From Gordionus sp. m RMFG-2023 (lineage: Eukaryota; Nematomorpha; Gordioida; Chordodea; Parachordodidae), in contig NC_088776.1 in the NCBI RefSeq assembly GCF_954871325.1, positions 29,250,508-29,314,507 on the forward strand: DNA of 64,000 nt. The letters are read 5' to 3'. The position numbers were made by a program, and so were the translations under genes. How positions within the stretch are numbered: position 1 is the first letter of the stretch; each line of letters opens with the position of its first letter. Under the pieces are notes generated by a model that saw only the letters and a list, made by a program, of their open reading frames with translations, was not told the DNA's origin and ran no database searches. Positions 46,450 to 57,105 of the stretch are shown in pieces.

Positions 46450-48062
46450 ATAACAAACCCTGTCCTAACCTCATTTAATTATTGTACAGATGGCGTAGCT
46501 AGGAATTTTCCTTAGAGGGGGTCCATACATATAAAAGATGGTGGCTTCACCCCCCCGACCCCCTTTAACGGGCCTTCAGCTCTTTTGCCCGGCCTTCGGC
46601 CGGGTTTATCTTACAAATCATAACCATATCTTCGATAATATATAATAAATATATTTTTTAAATGCATCAATAATATGTTATTATAATTTAATAGATTATT
46701 CTCAATGACTTTATAATAATACTATCCAGAATAATTTCAATAGTAATATAATATCCTTCCACAAACATCATAACCAGAAAAATATAATTCATATAAAATA
46801 ACTTTTATGTCTTTTGAACGTATAATCTCAAAAAAAATTTGCTCTGGGAGGGGTCCAAACCCGAAAACCACCCCCGTAGCTACGCCACTGACAATGGTGA
46901 TTTATTCGTCATTAATGAAAGAAAAAGATGGCAGGTCAATCAACAAAAGAATAGCTATAGGGATTGTGAATCCCAGCAAAATATACTAACAACACATAAT
47001 AAAGTTAGTGTGTATATATATACTAAAAAAGCATAAATGTTCTTATATTTTTTTATTTTTTAGAATACATCCATTTTAGCTTCTGATGATATTCCCACTA
47101 TTTCTAGGGAGTTGAACCTAATATTGACTCCTCTTCAGGTTCAATGCATTTATATTTTTTAAATTATTCTTTTGTTTTTATTTTAGATAACAAACCCTGT
47201 CTTAACCTCATTTAATGATTGTACAGATGGTAATTTATCAGTCATTAATGAAAGAAAAAGATGGCAGGTCAATCAACAAAAGAATAGTTATAGGGATTGT
47301 GAATCCCAGCAAATCATACTAACAACACATAATAAAGTAAGTGTATATATATATATATACTAAAAAAGCATAAGTGTTCTTATATTTTTTTATTTTTTAG
47401 AATACATCCATTTTAGCTTCTGATGATATTCCCACTATTTCTAGGGAGTTGAACCTTATATTCACTACTCTTCAGATTCAATGAATTTATATTTTTTAAA
47501 TTATTATTTTGTTTTTATTTTAGATAACAAACCCTGTCTTAACCTCATTTAATGATTGTACAGATGGTGATTTATCCGTCATTAATGAAAGAAAAAGATG
47601 GCAGGTCAATCAACAAAAGAATAGTTATAGGGATTGTGAATCCCAGCAAAATATAATAACAACACATAATAAAGTAAGTGTGTATATATATATATACTAA
47701 AAAAGCATAAATGTTCTTATATTTTTTTATTTTTTAGAATACATCCATTTTAGCTTCTGATGATATTCCCACTATTTCTAGGGAGTTGATCCTAATCTTG
47801 ACTCCTCTGCAAGTTTAATGCATTCATTTTTTAAAATTTTTTTTATTTGTTTTTTTAGATAACAAACCCTGCTTTATTTCCTCCTTAAAATTGTTTAAAT
47901 ATTGATATATCTACCATTAAAAATCAAATACAAAATAAATGTTCAGAAAAACATGATAGTCTCGATAAGTCCCCAACTAGACAAATTTTATTTTGTAATG
48001 ATAGCCTCCCAACTATTAGAGTTATGCATATATTGACCCCTTTACAGGTTCAGTACAGTATT
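46450..48062 (+). repeat. Tandem array of ~335-bp units, each an exon pair of a Helitron-associated reading frame
   Basis: Units start at 46450, 47187, 47524 and 47859 (the last diverged and without the intron). Each holds exon A (50 codons, for example 47187-47336; ITNPVLTSFNDCT..., INERKRWQVNQQKNSYRD), an intron with GTAAGT and TTTTTTAG, and exon B (25 codons, 47401-47475; ILASDDIPTISRELNLILTP, LQ). Between B and the next A lies a short intron with a GT donor and TTTTAG acceptor. All exons begin and end in phase 0, so added units keep the frame. The spacing is 337 and 335 bp; the first interval is 737 bp because of the MITE at 46487. The donor of exon B in the second unit is changed to AT. 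Confidence 0.75.
46487..46890. mobile_element. MITE (GGCGTAGC ends) inserted in the first unit of the array
   Basis: The left end CAGATGGCGTAGCTAGG and the right end CCGTAGCTACGCCACTG are inverted copies. The uninterrupted units show the empty site (TGTACAGATGGTGATTTAT). The extra length of the first unit, about 400 bp, equals the element. Inside, GCCCGGCCTTCGGCCGGGTT (46586-46605) forms a perfect 7-bp hairpin with a TTC loop. An isolated end of the same family lies at 41457. The target duplication is unclear. Confidence 0.8.
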
Positions 48063-48126
48063 TTAATGTTCGTTTTATTTCAATAATAATGTTTTATATT
48101 TTTGCCTGATTTCCTTATTTTTTTAG

Positions 48127-48285
48127 GTTAACCCAAACTTGATCCCTCACATAGCTACAAAACATGATATTTCTATTAAAGATAAGCAAAGAAAAAAATG
48201 GCGACTCATTAAACGCCTTACTCGTTCTAGAATTACAGGTATGCAGGATAATAAGGGCCTACGCCTGATATTAACTCCCCTGCAG
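48127..48285 (+). CDS. Helitron-associated exon (53 codons)
   Basis: The acceptor TTTTTAG and donor CTGCAG|GTTTTT bound a phase-0 exon encoding VNPNLIPHIATKHDISIK, KQRKKWRLIKRLTRSRITG and LRLILTPLQ. The ending ILTPLQ is the same as in exon B of the tandem array, so both descend from one ancestral exon. A damaged duplicate of its middle lies at 49005-49075. The function of this basic N-terminal part is unknown; in Helitron proteins the region before the zinc-finger-like part is variable. Confidence 0.55.
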
Positions 48286-48330
48286 GTTTTTAATTATTTA
48301 TATATATAGGTTTATTTTATATTCACCCAG

Positions 48331-48994
48331 ATACCTTCAACTGATATTTCTATAACCACTACCACATTCTTTATGGCACCTCTACCATGCATATTTCGAC
48401 ATATATTTGATGACCACCACTCACCTATATTAGATATCGGAAACATGACAGAAATATGCGCCTTCTGCAATGCTAAAATGTGGAATGGAGAAAAATTATC
48501 AAAAAGATCATGTAGAAATATTCAGTTTTCTACATGTTACTTGAATGGGAAGGTAATTTTATTTAAAATTTCCCAATTCCACCAAATTTATTACGTTTAT
48601 TTACCGGGGATCATCATCATCCCACTTTTTAACAAACATAAGAGCATAAAATTCCGCACTGTCATTCACTTCACTAGGAGTTAATATAAATAATAATTTA
48701 TCCAATTCACAATCAGGTAATTATACCTTTCAAATTAATGGACAGGTTCATCATCGCATTGGTTCACTCCTACCAACATTAGGGGAAACACCTAAATTTG
48801 CCCAATTATATATACATGATAGTATAAATGAGATAGAAAACAGACATAACCAGGTTCCGTTTTTAGATCGTTGTCTTTTAATGGAATTGCAGGATATTGT
48901 TCACACCTACAACCCCTTTGCTTCTCAATTTTTGAGAGTATCTTCTATGATCACTAATGGCGTTCCTAACAACATATCCTTAAACTTAAATTAA
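48331..48994 (+). pseudogene. Helitron Rep/helicase N-terminal region
   Basis: The exon 48331-48552 (74 codons, phase 0, donor GAAG|GTAATT) reads MTEICAFCNAKMWNGEKLSK and CRNIQFSTCYLNGK, the CxxC...C zinc-finger-like start of animal Helitron proteins (family: C.YCGA..W..E......CC..GKV.LP). Downstream, in another frame and with one stop near 48638, come NSALSFTSLGVN, NYTFQINGQVHHRIGSLLPT, LGETPKFAQLYIHDS and NEIENRHN (family: YNSALAFTSLG, ..Y.F.I.GQ..H.IGSLLP..G..P.FAQLYIYD..NE..NR). The frame stops at 48994. Rep HUH motifs and helicase do not follow in order, so the element is rearranged and dead. Confidence 0.82.
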
Positions 48995-49129
48995 AAGCAA
49001 AGAAAAAAAATCCTATTCAACAAACGCCTTACCCGTTCTAGAGTTACTGGTGGCCAAGATAATAAGGAACTGTGAAATCCTCTGTAGGCTTTTTTTGTTT
49101 TTTATATAATGTTTTATATCTATATGTTT

Positions 49130-49730
49130 ATTTTATACACCCAGTTGCCTCCAAATGATATTTCTATCACCACTACCACAATCCCTATGCCACCTCTGCC
49201 TAATTTTTAACAAATAAAAGCATTTAATTCCACTATCATTCACCTAACTAGGAGTTAATATAAATAATACTTTATCCGATTCCCTGATGAACTTTCATGA
49301 ATATTTAGAGGGATGTTCAAACGAGAAGGTGTAGTGTGGTCAATTTCATCAGCATTATTAATGGGAAAATATGCTGTAGTTTTGTCATGGCCTTTATAAC
49401 AATACTTACGACCGTTTTATGGTTGAGTTGACAATGTCGTTCATGATTCTATTTTAGAGGGGGATACCAAGACTGACACTTTGGCAGAAATATTATTTTG
49501 CGTTCTTCTTTTACCAGTAGCCCAGGGCCTCAGCTTTATCAGGACCCAATAGGTATTGTACAAATCCGTCATTATTCATTACTTTCACCTACAACCTTAA
49601 ATGGGATGATATTATACCTTTATTATTTCTTCTGCAGACGACTGCCCAGATTTATTTTGTCGCTTTTTCCATCAAAAATTAAAATGTCATAAAGGATTTG
49701 CTCTTAATTTTACCAGCCGCACAAAATAAT
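49130..49730 (+). pseudogene. Helitron Rep fragment, plus-strand arm
   Basis: It repeats the CACCCAGTTGCC / CACTACCACAATCCCTATG start of the 48331 exon, then jumps to RNIILRSSFTSSPGPQLYQD followed by PIGIVQ (family: ILPSSFTGSPR.M.QLYQDAMAIV) and, in a shifted frame, ADDCPDLFCRFFHQKLKC (family: ..DRPDLV.RVF..KL..). These are the parts around the Rep nuclease of Helitrons with the central FIT.TCNP.W part damaged. The inverted partner is 45240-45830. Confidence 0.72.
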
Positions 49731-50029
49731 AACTAATCCTCATCATTTTTTTAAAAAATTACCTAAATTTATATGGCAAGAAAAACACATTTCTTAAAAA
49801 ATATATAAATAAATTGCATATAAGTTTCATTAGTATTGAATGGCATTTTTTAAATAGATAGCATTTTTTTTGTACTTAATATAAAGATATAGATAGCCCT
49901 TATCAAATTTTTTGATAAAAGGAGTTAACCCACTAATTGGTAAATCCGAGATTTCCCCTTCATGTGATGATAAATTATTTAGAAATTTAACTATCTCCGG
50001 GTTTGAGAAAAAGTTTTGAAAATTAATAT
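49731..50029. other. AT-rich stretch right of the Helitron arm
   Basis: No recognised feature. 49850-49890 repeats T-rich wording that also lies just left of the inverted arm at 45050-45180, so the arm symmetry may extend a little further than the coding traces. Confidence 0.4.
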
Positions 50030-50250
50030 AGGTAGGACTGGGCTTGGGAAATATTGCTCAAGATTAATATTTGCTTGCACCTGACTTGGGAATATCTTTT
50101 ACAAATTATTATGGGCTGGGCTAGGAAAGAATTTTCAAAATTATTATGGGTTGAGCTAGGCTTGAGAAATTTTTTTAAAAAATTATAAGGTCTTAAACGC
50201 TTGGAAATTTTTCCCAAATATTATGAGCTTGGACCTGGCTTGAAATTTTT
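50030..50250. repeat. Degenerate ~50-bp tandem array with GGGCTTGG words
   Basis: About four to five imperfect units combine (A/G)CTGGGCTTGGGAAAT-type and TTTTCAAAATTATTATGG words. Related wording occurs at 20094-20235 and 54715-54760, which suggests a dispersed repeat family. Confidence 0.6.
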
Positions 50251-50569
50251 TAATGTTAAATGTTAGTCTTATGTAATCAGTAATATATTTACAAAGAATT
50301 TTGGTATTGGTTACAAGCTCATTTAAATATATTTTGACTCAAATAATAGCTTCCACTCTTAGTCCTAATGGGTTGGACTCAATGACATTGCTTGGACTTG
50401 ACCTAAATTGAGAGGGGGTGGGGTTTAAAAATAATATAAATTGGATATGATTTTTAAATAAAAGGTAACATCTTTCTTAAAAAACTATTAAAATTCTCAT
50501 TCTCCGCCATTTTTGACGGGCTATCTACTAGTTATATTATAAAAATTAAATTAAAGGAATTGATGTTTG

Positions 50570-50706
50570 GCTATTATCAAAAAAATTTTTTAGAGGTCTT
50601 ATCAAGCCTATTATGATATTCTAAAAGTTAAAAAATAACATGATGAATGTAATGTTATTAAGATTAAGGTTAATTAATTGTAAGTTAATTAAAAAATAAG
50701 ATTAAA
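50570..50706. repeat. Right member of the ~140-bp direct repeat
   Basis: Counterpart of 46131-46272 in the same orientation. It differs by a few substitutions and one 3-bp insertion (ACATGATGAATG against ACATGAATG). 50707-51290 is AT-rich without a recognised gene. Confidence 0.8.
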
Positions 50707-51292
50707 AAAGGGGGGAAAAAGAAGGTATAAATTATTATATTATAAAAATTAAATTAAGGGAATTGATAAGTAGATAATAGAGATAGATAGAAAAGAATGA
50801 GATAATAAAATTTAGTGATAAACAAATTCATTAAGGGAAGGGAAAAAAATAAAGAAAGAGTTATTTATAAGGATTGGAGATTATAAATAGGTTAGGATAA
50901 GAATATTTGAATATACTTGGTTATCTTCTTAATTATTAATTATGAAAGAAAAATGCGAGTATAAAAAATTGTAATGTAAGTACTGACAAAAATTGTGAGT
51001 ATGTTCAAAATAAATATACAAGTTGACTATCTTGTAGAGATTTCATTAATGTGTAATTGATAATATGAAATGAAAATTGATAAGGTAATCTAAAAAATAA
51101 AGAAAGGATTACGCGAAATAATATTTACAAAGTTGAGGGAATATTGTTTTTATCAATTCAAAGACGATTTTTCAAATCTCTCAATCCATGTTAGGTATGT
51201 GTACACCATCAATTCTCGAAATTCCATTCATCTGTTTGTATAAAATAAATAAATAAAATCAACAAATAAAAAAAATAAAAATAAATACGTAC

Positions 51293-51351
51293 CGATGACA
51301 TGACGTAGCGATGACATGACGTAGCGATGACATGACATCACGATGACGTAG
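51293..51351. repeat. 16-bp minisatellite with TGACGT words, upstream of Ku80
   Basis: The unit CGATGACATGACGTAG is present nearly four times in a row. It contains TGACGT, half of a CRE/ATF-type site, in most units. It ends about 720 bp before the Ku80 start codon. Whether it regulates that gene cannot be seen from sequence. From 51352 to 52074 I see only AT-rich DNA. Confidence 0.85.
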
Positions 51352-52074
51352 TGAGGACATCGGAAAATTATAATATAGATATGAGGGAATGATCATTCGG
51401 CATTACTCTAGATTATAATAAAGTATGAGACAAGTGCACAGGTGAACCATCCAATAATATTTAACGATAAAAGTCAATTATAATAATCAAATTATGAAAA
51501 AGTGTGATTTAATAAACAGTAATGAATATTCAATAAATAAAAATATCAGGAGTATATTAGGAGAGACAATATTATAAATTTTGAAATAATAATTTATTTC
51601 AGAGGTCAAAATTTGAAACCTTTCTAGGATTTTAATTCATTGACATAAGAATAAAGGTGTAGGAAAGTATGCACATGTTTTTCGCAAGCCCCATTGAAAT
51701 TTTTTTTTACCACCATTCAACCAATATTATCTTTAGAAATTAAATATTATGTAAAAAGAATAATAGCGTATAATTTTTTAAGATATTTACTATTTATATA
51801 GAAAACTTTTACTATGTTTTATAATAATATTTTATTTTGACATACTCACCCACCTTATATGATTATAATAAAAAAATATATTTTAATATTTTGATACAAT
51901 AAACTTTTTAACATTTCTATCTAGATAAATTTGAAAAGTTCTTATGGAGACTCTGGTACATGAATACATAAATCTTAATTCCCATTAAATTAAAAAAAAG
52001 CATGATATAAAATAATTTAAAATTACTATTTTATTTAAAAAAATAGGAAAAATCATCTGTGATTTCGATATCAA

Positions 52075-52209
52075 ATGAATAATAAAAAGGTTGAAGCCTT
52101 AATATTTTGCCTTGATATCGGAACTAATTCTAACGATTTTAATGATGAATATAAGAAAAGTTTTTTTGAATTATCTAAGAGATGTATTATTAAAATTTTA
52201 CAAAGAAAA
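52075..52209 (+). CDS. XRCC5: Ku80 (XRCC5), exon 1
   Basis: The ATG at 52075 opens MNNKKVEALIFCLDIGTNSN, then KKSFFELSKRCIIKILQRK. It fits the Ku80 N-terminal von Willebrand A-like domain (human: AAVVLCMDVGFTM...FEQAKKVITMFVQRQ). Donor AAA|GTTTAT, phase 0. Family knowledge: Ku80 pairs with Ku70 to bind broken DNA ends in the nucleus and recruits DNA-PKcs for end joining. The ATG is the first one in this frame and lies at the expected distance from the conserved CLD.G motif. Confidence 0.85.
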
Positions 52210-52253
52210 GTTTATTGTTATTTTGTCATTACATTAAATTATTATTTTCATAG

Positions 52254-52717
52254 ATATTTTTTTTATCAAAGGATCAGATATCTCTTGTATTATTTAATAG
52301 TCAATTTACTTCAAATTATTTAGAATTTAATAATGTTGAAATTGCAAGAGCTTTTGGTATTTTATCATTGGTACTAAATAGTATTATTCCAAATATAGAT
52401 GTTCCTGATTTGTATTTCTTAAAGAATATAATGAACTTAAAAGTCAATTCAGAGATTTCTGATACTCATAATGGATATTTTTTAGATGCAATATTATTAT
52501 GCCAGGATATGTTAATAAACTCGTTTCCTAATATTTATAATGAGAATGAAGCAAAAATTAAGAAATCACCATGCTATAAAAACAAAAATAATTTCATTGA
52601 TAGAAGGATTATCCTCTTTACTAATTTTAAAGGCAATATATGTGATGAAGCATCATTGAAAAATCTTAGGAATATATGTGAAACATTTTATAAATCTCAC
52701 ATAAAGATGAACATAGT
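52254..52717 (+). CDS. XRCC5: Ku80 (XRCC5), exon 2
   Basis: After a 44-bp intron (acceptor TTTTCATAG) the frame continues IFFLSKDQISLVLFNSQF (human: VFAENKDEIALVLFGTDG), VPDLYFLKNI (human: LPDFDLLEDI), GYFLDAILLCQDML (human: DFLDALIVSMDVI) and DRRIILFTNF...CDEASLK (human: KRHIEIFTDLSSRFSKSQL). These are the central strands and helices of the vWA-like domain. An insertion of about 25 residues rich in Lys and Asn (IYNENEAKIKKS...) lies before RRIILFTN. The donor is likely ATAGT|GTAAAT, phase 2. Confidence 0.9.
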
Positions 52718-52789
52718 GTAAATTAAATAAACTATCTTTAGCATATATTTAATATCAATTTATTTATATATATTTTATTAACATATTAG

Positions 52790-52965
52790 TGGTCTAAACT
52801 TAAATAACTTTGAGTTTAATGCAAAATTGAAAAATTTAAGTTTAAATATATTCCAAAACAAGCCCTTACTAAAAATAAAGATCTCTAACAACTCGGAAAT
52901 TAAAACAGATCATAAATTAGACATTTTTGAACATAATTTAGCTATAATCCAATTGCTTAAAAAAG
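52790..52965 (+). CDS. XRCC5: Ku80 (XRCC5), exon 3
   Basis: The acceptor CATATTAG|T supplies the last base of the split codon, then GLNLNNFEFNAKLKN, HKLDIFEHNLAIIQLLKK. This is the less conserved stretch between the vWA-like domain and the core barrel; it is recognised by position and phase more than by sequence. The donor AAAAAG|GTAAAA leaves one base. The next intron is 85 bp. Confidence 0.72.
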
Positions 52966-53050
52966 GTAAAATATTTGAAAAATATTGTCTAATGATTATT
53001 TTAAATCAAATGATTACTAACATTCTTTCAATATTTTAACTGATAAATAG

Positions 53051-53371
53051 AAACTAATCAATTTAGCAGAAAGTTCTACAATATCCAAATAAAAGATCAA
53101 CAAAATGAAGCACAACCAATAATTGAGTCATATTCCTTTGACCAAGTTTTCCAGTCAATTAACTCTAACCAAATGACATCTATAAGGGCTATCAAATCAA
53201 TGTCCCTTTACAACTCTCTTAAGATTAATCAAGATTTGTTGTCCATTCCCATAAGAGGGTTTTACAGAATTAAAAATGCTACTTTTCCTAGGACATGGAA
53301 AAAAATTATTGAAGAATCAAATATAACTATGTCCCACAAAGTTTACAATCAAATTAAAGATGAAAGCACAA
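53051..53371 (+). CDS. XRCC5: Ku80 (XRCC5), exon 4
   Basis: The acceptor GATAAATAG joins in phase and reads TNQFSRKFYNIQIKDQ, SYSFDQVFQSI, MTSIRAIKSMSLYNSLKINQ, DLLSIPIRGFYRIKNATFPR and TWKKIIEE. The last part matches the start of the Ku beta-barrel (human: ...[31 protein letters not shown]), which encircles DNA. The donor is GCACAA|GTAAAT with one base left over. Intron 4 (53372-55588) is about 2.2 kb and contains a MITE. Confidence 0.85.
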
Positions 53372-54467
53372 GTAAATAAATTCCTATAATTTTAAAAGAA
53401 ACAAATTTGTTAACATTTTGGGTTGGGCTTAATTTTTTAAAAAGGAATTGATTACTAACAATTGCTTGATTATAATTATAGGGATTTACCAATATTTTAA
53501 TATAAAGTTGGTCTGGTCATTTATTGGTGTAAAGTGATTATTGATTGATTATTAAACTGATCCAATATCTAATCACAGAAAAAAATATGTTAACTTTTTT
53601 CTAAATCTTAAAAATTGTGTAAACATTTTTTCAAAATAAACATAAAGTAACATATATTTAATAACATTAAAAATTTACCTGGAAACATAATAGTATTTAT
53701 CAGAGTTGTTAAAAAAACTTTTAAAATAATCTATATGCAGATGTCATTAAACCGATCTAGATACTGATACATTGTCTAAAACATATCTTGATACAAATAA
53801 CTATACAAATGTTAGATACAGACATTTTTATTATATTTATGTAAGGTTGCATAATGCTTAATTTGGTATTATAAGCTAAAAAATTTATTGAGCTGATATT
53901 ATAAAAAAAATAGTCAAAATTTGATTCAAAACTTATATCAATATTTATATTAAAAGTGCCATTAAAATAGAATTTGTCTAGAAATATTGATCTTAAAATT
54001 AATATAATTTTTAAATTAAAATACATCCTTGAGTTCATGATTTGATATCACTAATCGAGTTTTGAATTAGCCGACCTCTGATTCAGAGTCAAATGATCTA
54101 GACTATTTAACAACACTATTAATTATTATTGCATTGAACTACTAGTCCTCGAGTTCATAATTTTCACGATTATTACTCGAGTTGATAGTGTAATTAAAAA
54201 TATACAATATTTGCAGATTAAGAAAAGAACAATTTGTGAAAAAATATTCTAGTTTTATAATAACAAGATAATTATTTCGATGTTAATATTGAACTACTCG
54301 CCTCTAGTTCATAATTCAAGTTCTGAACTATTATTTTCATTAAAAAATTTACATAAAAATATGAATGAGATAAATATAGACAATAAAATAGTATATTAAG
54401 TTTTGTTTAGATCGTTGCTTGGGTCGATAGATTTGGTCAACCAGATCGACTTATTTCGATAATTTGG
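53372..54467. other. Ku80 intron 4, left part
   Basis: AT-rich intron. 54045-54200 has two related GAGTTCATAATTT / TCGAGTT words, a weak dispersed repeat. No coding signature. Confidence 0.55.
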
Positions 54468-54690
54468 AGTAGTGTTATTAAACCGCTTAATTTGAGCTTA
54501 TTTTTAAAAACGGCTAACTCATTATTTTAGCCAGAAAATATTGCCTAAGCATCGAGATTTTGTTAATAAATGTCCAATTATGCCATCTCTGACCAAAATC
54601 TTAAGACTTGCTTAATATTTTTCTGGATAAAAAATTGAATTAGCCATTTTTAAAAATCGAGCTGTTTAGGCCACTAATTTAAAGAATTTA
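54468..54690. mobile_element. Palindromic MITE, TTAAAC family, copy C
   Basis: It starts AGTGTTATTAAACCGCTTAA and ends AAATCGAGCTGTTTAGGCCA, with inverted inner parts TTTTTAAAAACGGCTAACTC and TTAGCCATTTTTAAAAATCG. This is the best preserved copy. It lies in Ku80 intron 4. Confidence 0.75.
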
Positions 54691-55379
54691 TTAGTAATCT
54701 CTATTTATACCGGGCCTAGCATGACTCGGGCATAGATTCGACGCTTGGATTGAACCTCAATTTAAATTTTTTTGAATCAGACCTATATCTAACACCATTT
54801 ATAACAAAAATTAGAATTACTGAAAATTTTGTCGAATCCAGAACTCTGGTCAAATTTTTTAATATTGATTAAAATTTAAAGTGTTGGTTAATTCATCAGC
54901 CAACGTTACTATGTATTTATATTGGTACATCTCTGTCATTTATCATAATTTCTTAATCATGGCTTGGTTATTTTTTATTTTATGAAAATACTACAATACT
55001 CCATACATTATTAATAATATTTCTCCTGTATATATGTTAGAATCAAATCGCATATTCAGCCAATATGCGTATTGCATTAGTTAAATCGCGTAATATCTTA
55101 TAAAATTGTTTTAAATTTTGTGTTCTAATTCTACGCTTGCTGTATTACATTTCTAGAAAAATTAATATATTTAAATTTTTAAAACAGACTAAATAATGAT
55201 TTAAACTTGATAAATAGCACAATCATTTGTTAAAGCATTTTTTTACATTTTGGTAATCTGATTTTTTCAAAAATGTATCCAGTTATGTAGGATTATCCTA
55301 TTAATCTCAGATAATTTCATCATGAACTTTTGCTGGCAAAACGCAAATTGACTAGGATATTTAAATCAAACAATACACT

Positions 55380-55520
55380 AATTGGCATTTATTATTCTAA
55401 ATAATTCGAATAATTCTTTATTCGCATTCGAATTAAAAGAATTTTTTAAATTTATATTCGTTACTATTATTCGAAACGAATTGAATATTCGATTTGTTTT
55501 TAATAGACATGCCTAATGTC
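55380..55520. repeat. ATTCGA-rich dispersed repeat, copy 2
   Basis: Dense ATTCGAAT and TTATTCG words end at GACATGCCTAATG, about 70 bp before Ku80 exon 5. The first copy is at 21230-21420. Confidence 0.45.
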
Positions 55521-55588
55521 TATGCTTCTAACTTCAGCTTATATATTACGAGAAAAGACTTAAAATTTTTTTAAAGACATGATTTTAG

Positions 55589-55699
55589 ATGACAAAAAAG
55601 TTATTAATACAAACAAAAGGAAATTAATTATCTTGAATGACGAAGACGAAGAAGAATTTGAGGATGTTGATTTGAAATTCATGCCTAATTATGTAAAAG
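55589..55699 (+). CDS. XRCC5: Ku80 (XRCC5), exon 5
   Basis: The 111-bp exon reads DKKVINTNKRKLIILNDEDE, EEFEDVDLKFMPNYVK. It aligns with the human stretch [22 protein letters not shown] that precedes [10 protein letters not shown]. The acceptor GATTTTAG supplies two bases after the one left by exon 4; the donor GTAAAAG|GTTTTA leaves one base for exon 6, giving PNYVK-A-YKYGST. An earlier acceptor (TTAAAG|AC) also fits the phase and would add three codons. The phase match on both sides makes the call credible despite the short length. Confidence 0.72.
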
Positions 55700-57105
55700 G
55701 TTTTATAATTTTTCATTATGCAATGCAATAGTAGAATATTGTTAAATATCAATTTTATTTTACTGGTAAATTTCGCTTTTAAAGAAAGTTCGGTTAAAGG
55801 TTTAAACTCAAACCAAGACACTACCTTTCAGTACACCTGTGTAAATACTTTTAAGCGTGCCTAATAATGTTAAAGATAATGGGGATGTCTCACTAAAGGA
55901 AATTTGGGAATGTTTTATTATTAAAATCTAACAGTAATATTTTATAATAATACATATTCATGTCACATGGAATAAAGAATGTAAATAGAAGAGAAAATAT
56001 TCTTAAGAGAATTAGAAATTACCGTTGCATTAAAATTAAGACTTCAAAGAAGAAGTAATTGATTTTTAAAATAAAAAATGCTCTAAAACAAACAACACTT
56101 CAGATATATTAAATTTGGATGATAAACTAAATGTGTCTCGTTGACATATCATAATGCTTAACCCAAAGGTCCAATCAGGCACTTCCACCACAGAAGGTAA
56201 AGCGCAAGATCGGCATTGAAATCGAAGAAGGGTAAGAGGAGTTATGTTTTTCTAGTTTTTATTTTTTTGAAGGGGGAGAGTGTAGAAGTAGGCCCAACTA
56301 ACTTGAATATAAATGAGAAACAAAATATTATTTAATTCTATTAAGGATTTAGTGAAAGATATCATAAATTTAGCTCCACTCTTTCATAATGAAATATCTA
56401 ATCATTTGATAGCCAATGAATATATGGTTTATTTGTCTCTTCGCAAACAAAACATGCGCAATAAAGTAAATCATAGATTTCCAATGACTGATCTTTATGT
56501 ATTCGTATTATTATTTATAGAATGCATTTATTTTATTTTTATAAGGTATTAGTCTTGTTGTTAGACACTAGATTTCAAAATTAAATATTATTTCGAGGAA
56601 AATTGTTTCACACATATTCAATTTTTATGTCATTATCAAGGTTGGCAAGTTATTAAATTGTGATAAATTTTTTAAAAATAATTAGGGGGGGGGTTCGTCT
56701 TCAAATTCCAGGAGATCCATTTTGAGTGTCATATCCTTAATAATGTTGTGCCTTCCCACGAAATGATTTTCTGTCCCATAAAAAAATAAATTAGCGCCCT
56801 GACGAGAGAAAAAAATTGGAGATAACAAGCCAGTAACTCCCTATTCCCAAATAAATTTTTTATTCCCTACTCCCTGAAATATTTGCCCAAAATACTCCTA
56901 CCAACCCCTCCTCATCCCATTCCCTTTATTCAGTTAGGCACCGGTTAAATTAGAAAACGAAAGAGAAAATATTGTAATATATTTACAGCGAAGAATAAAT
57001 TAATGAGGATCGAGAGAAAAGATAAATTAATTAAAATATAATATTAATGAGTGATTGATACATTAATTTTAACCATTTGTTTATACCCAAAAATGTTAAC
57101 TTAAG
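55700..57105. other. Ku80 intron 5
   Basis: It contains one open frame at 56313-56552 (79 residues, hydrophobic end) followed by LVLLLDTRFQN in another frame, perhaps the decayed LLDPRF block of an hAT transposase. A poly-G tract stands at 56685-56694. Nothing else is recognised. Confidence 0.5.

Noticed and set aside
56313-56552. 79-residue plus-strand frame in Ku80 intron 5
   Set aside because: No phase-consistent splice sites connect it to Ku80. The following LLLDTRFQ wording hints at hAT debris, but the evidence is too weak for a separate call.
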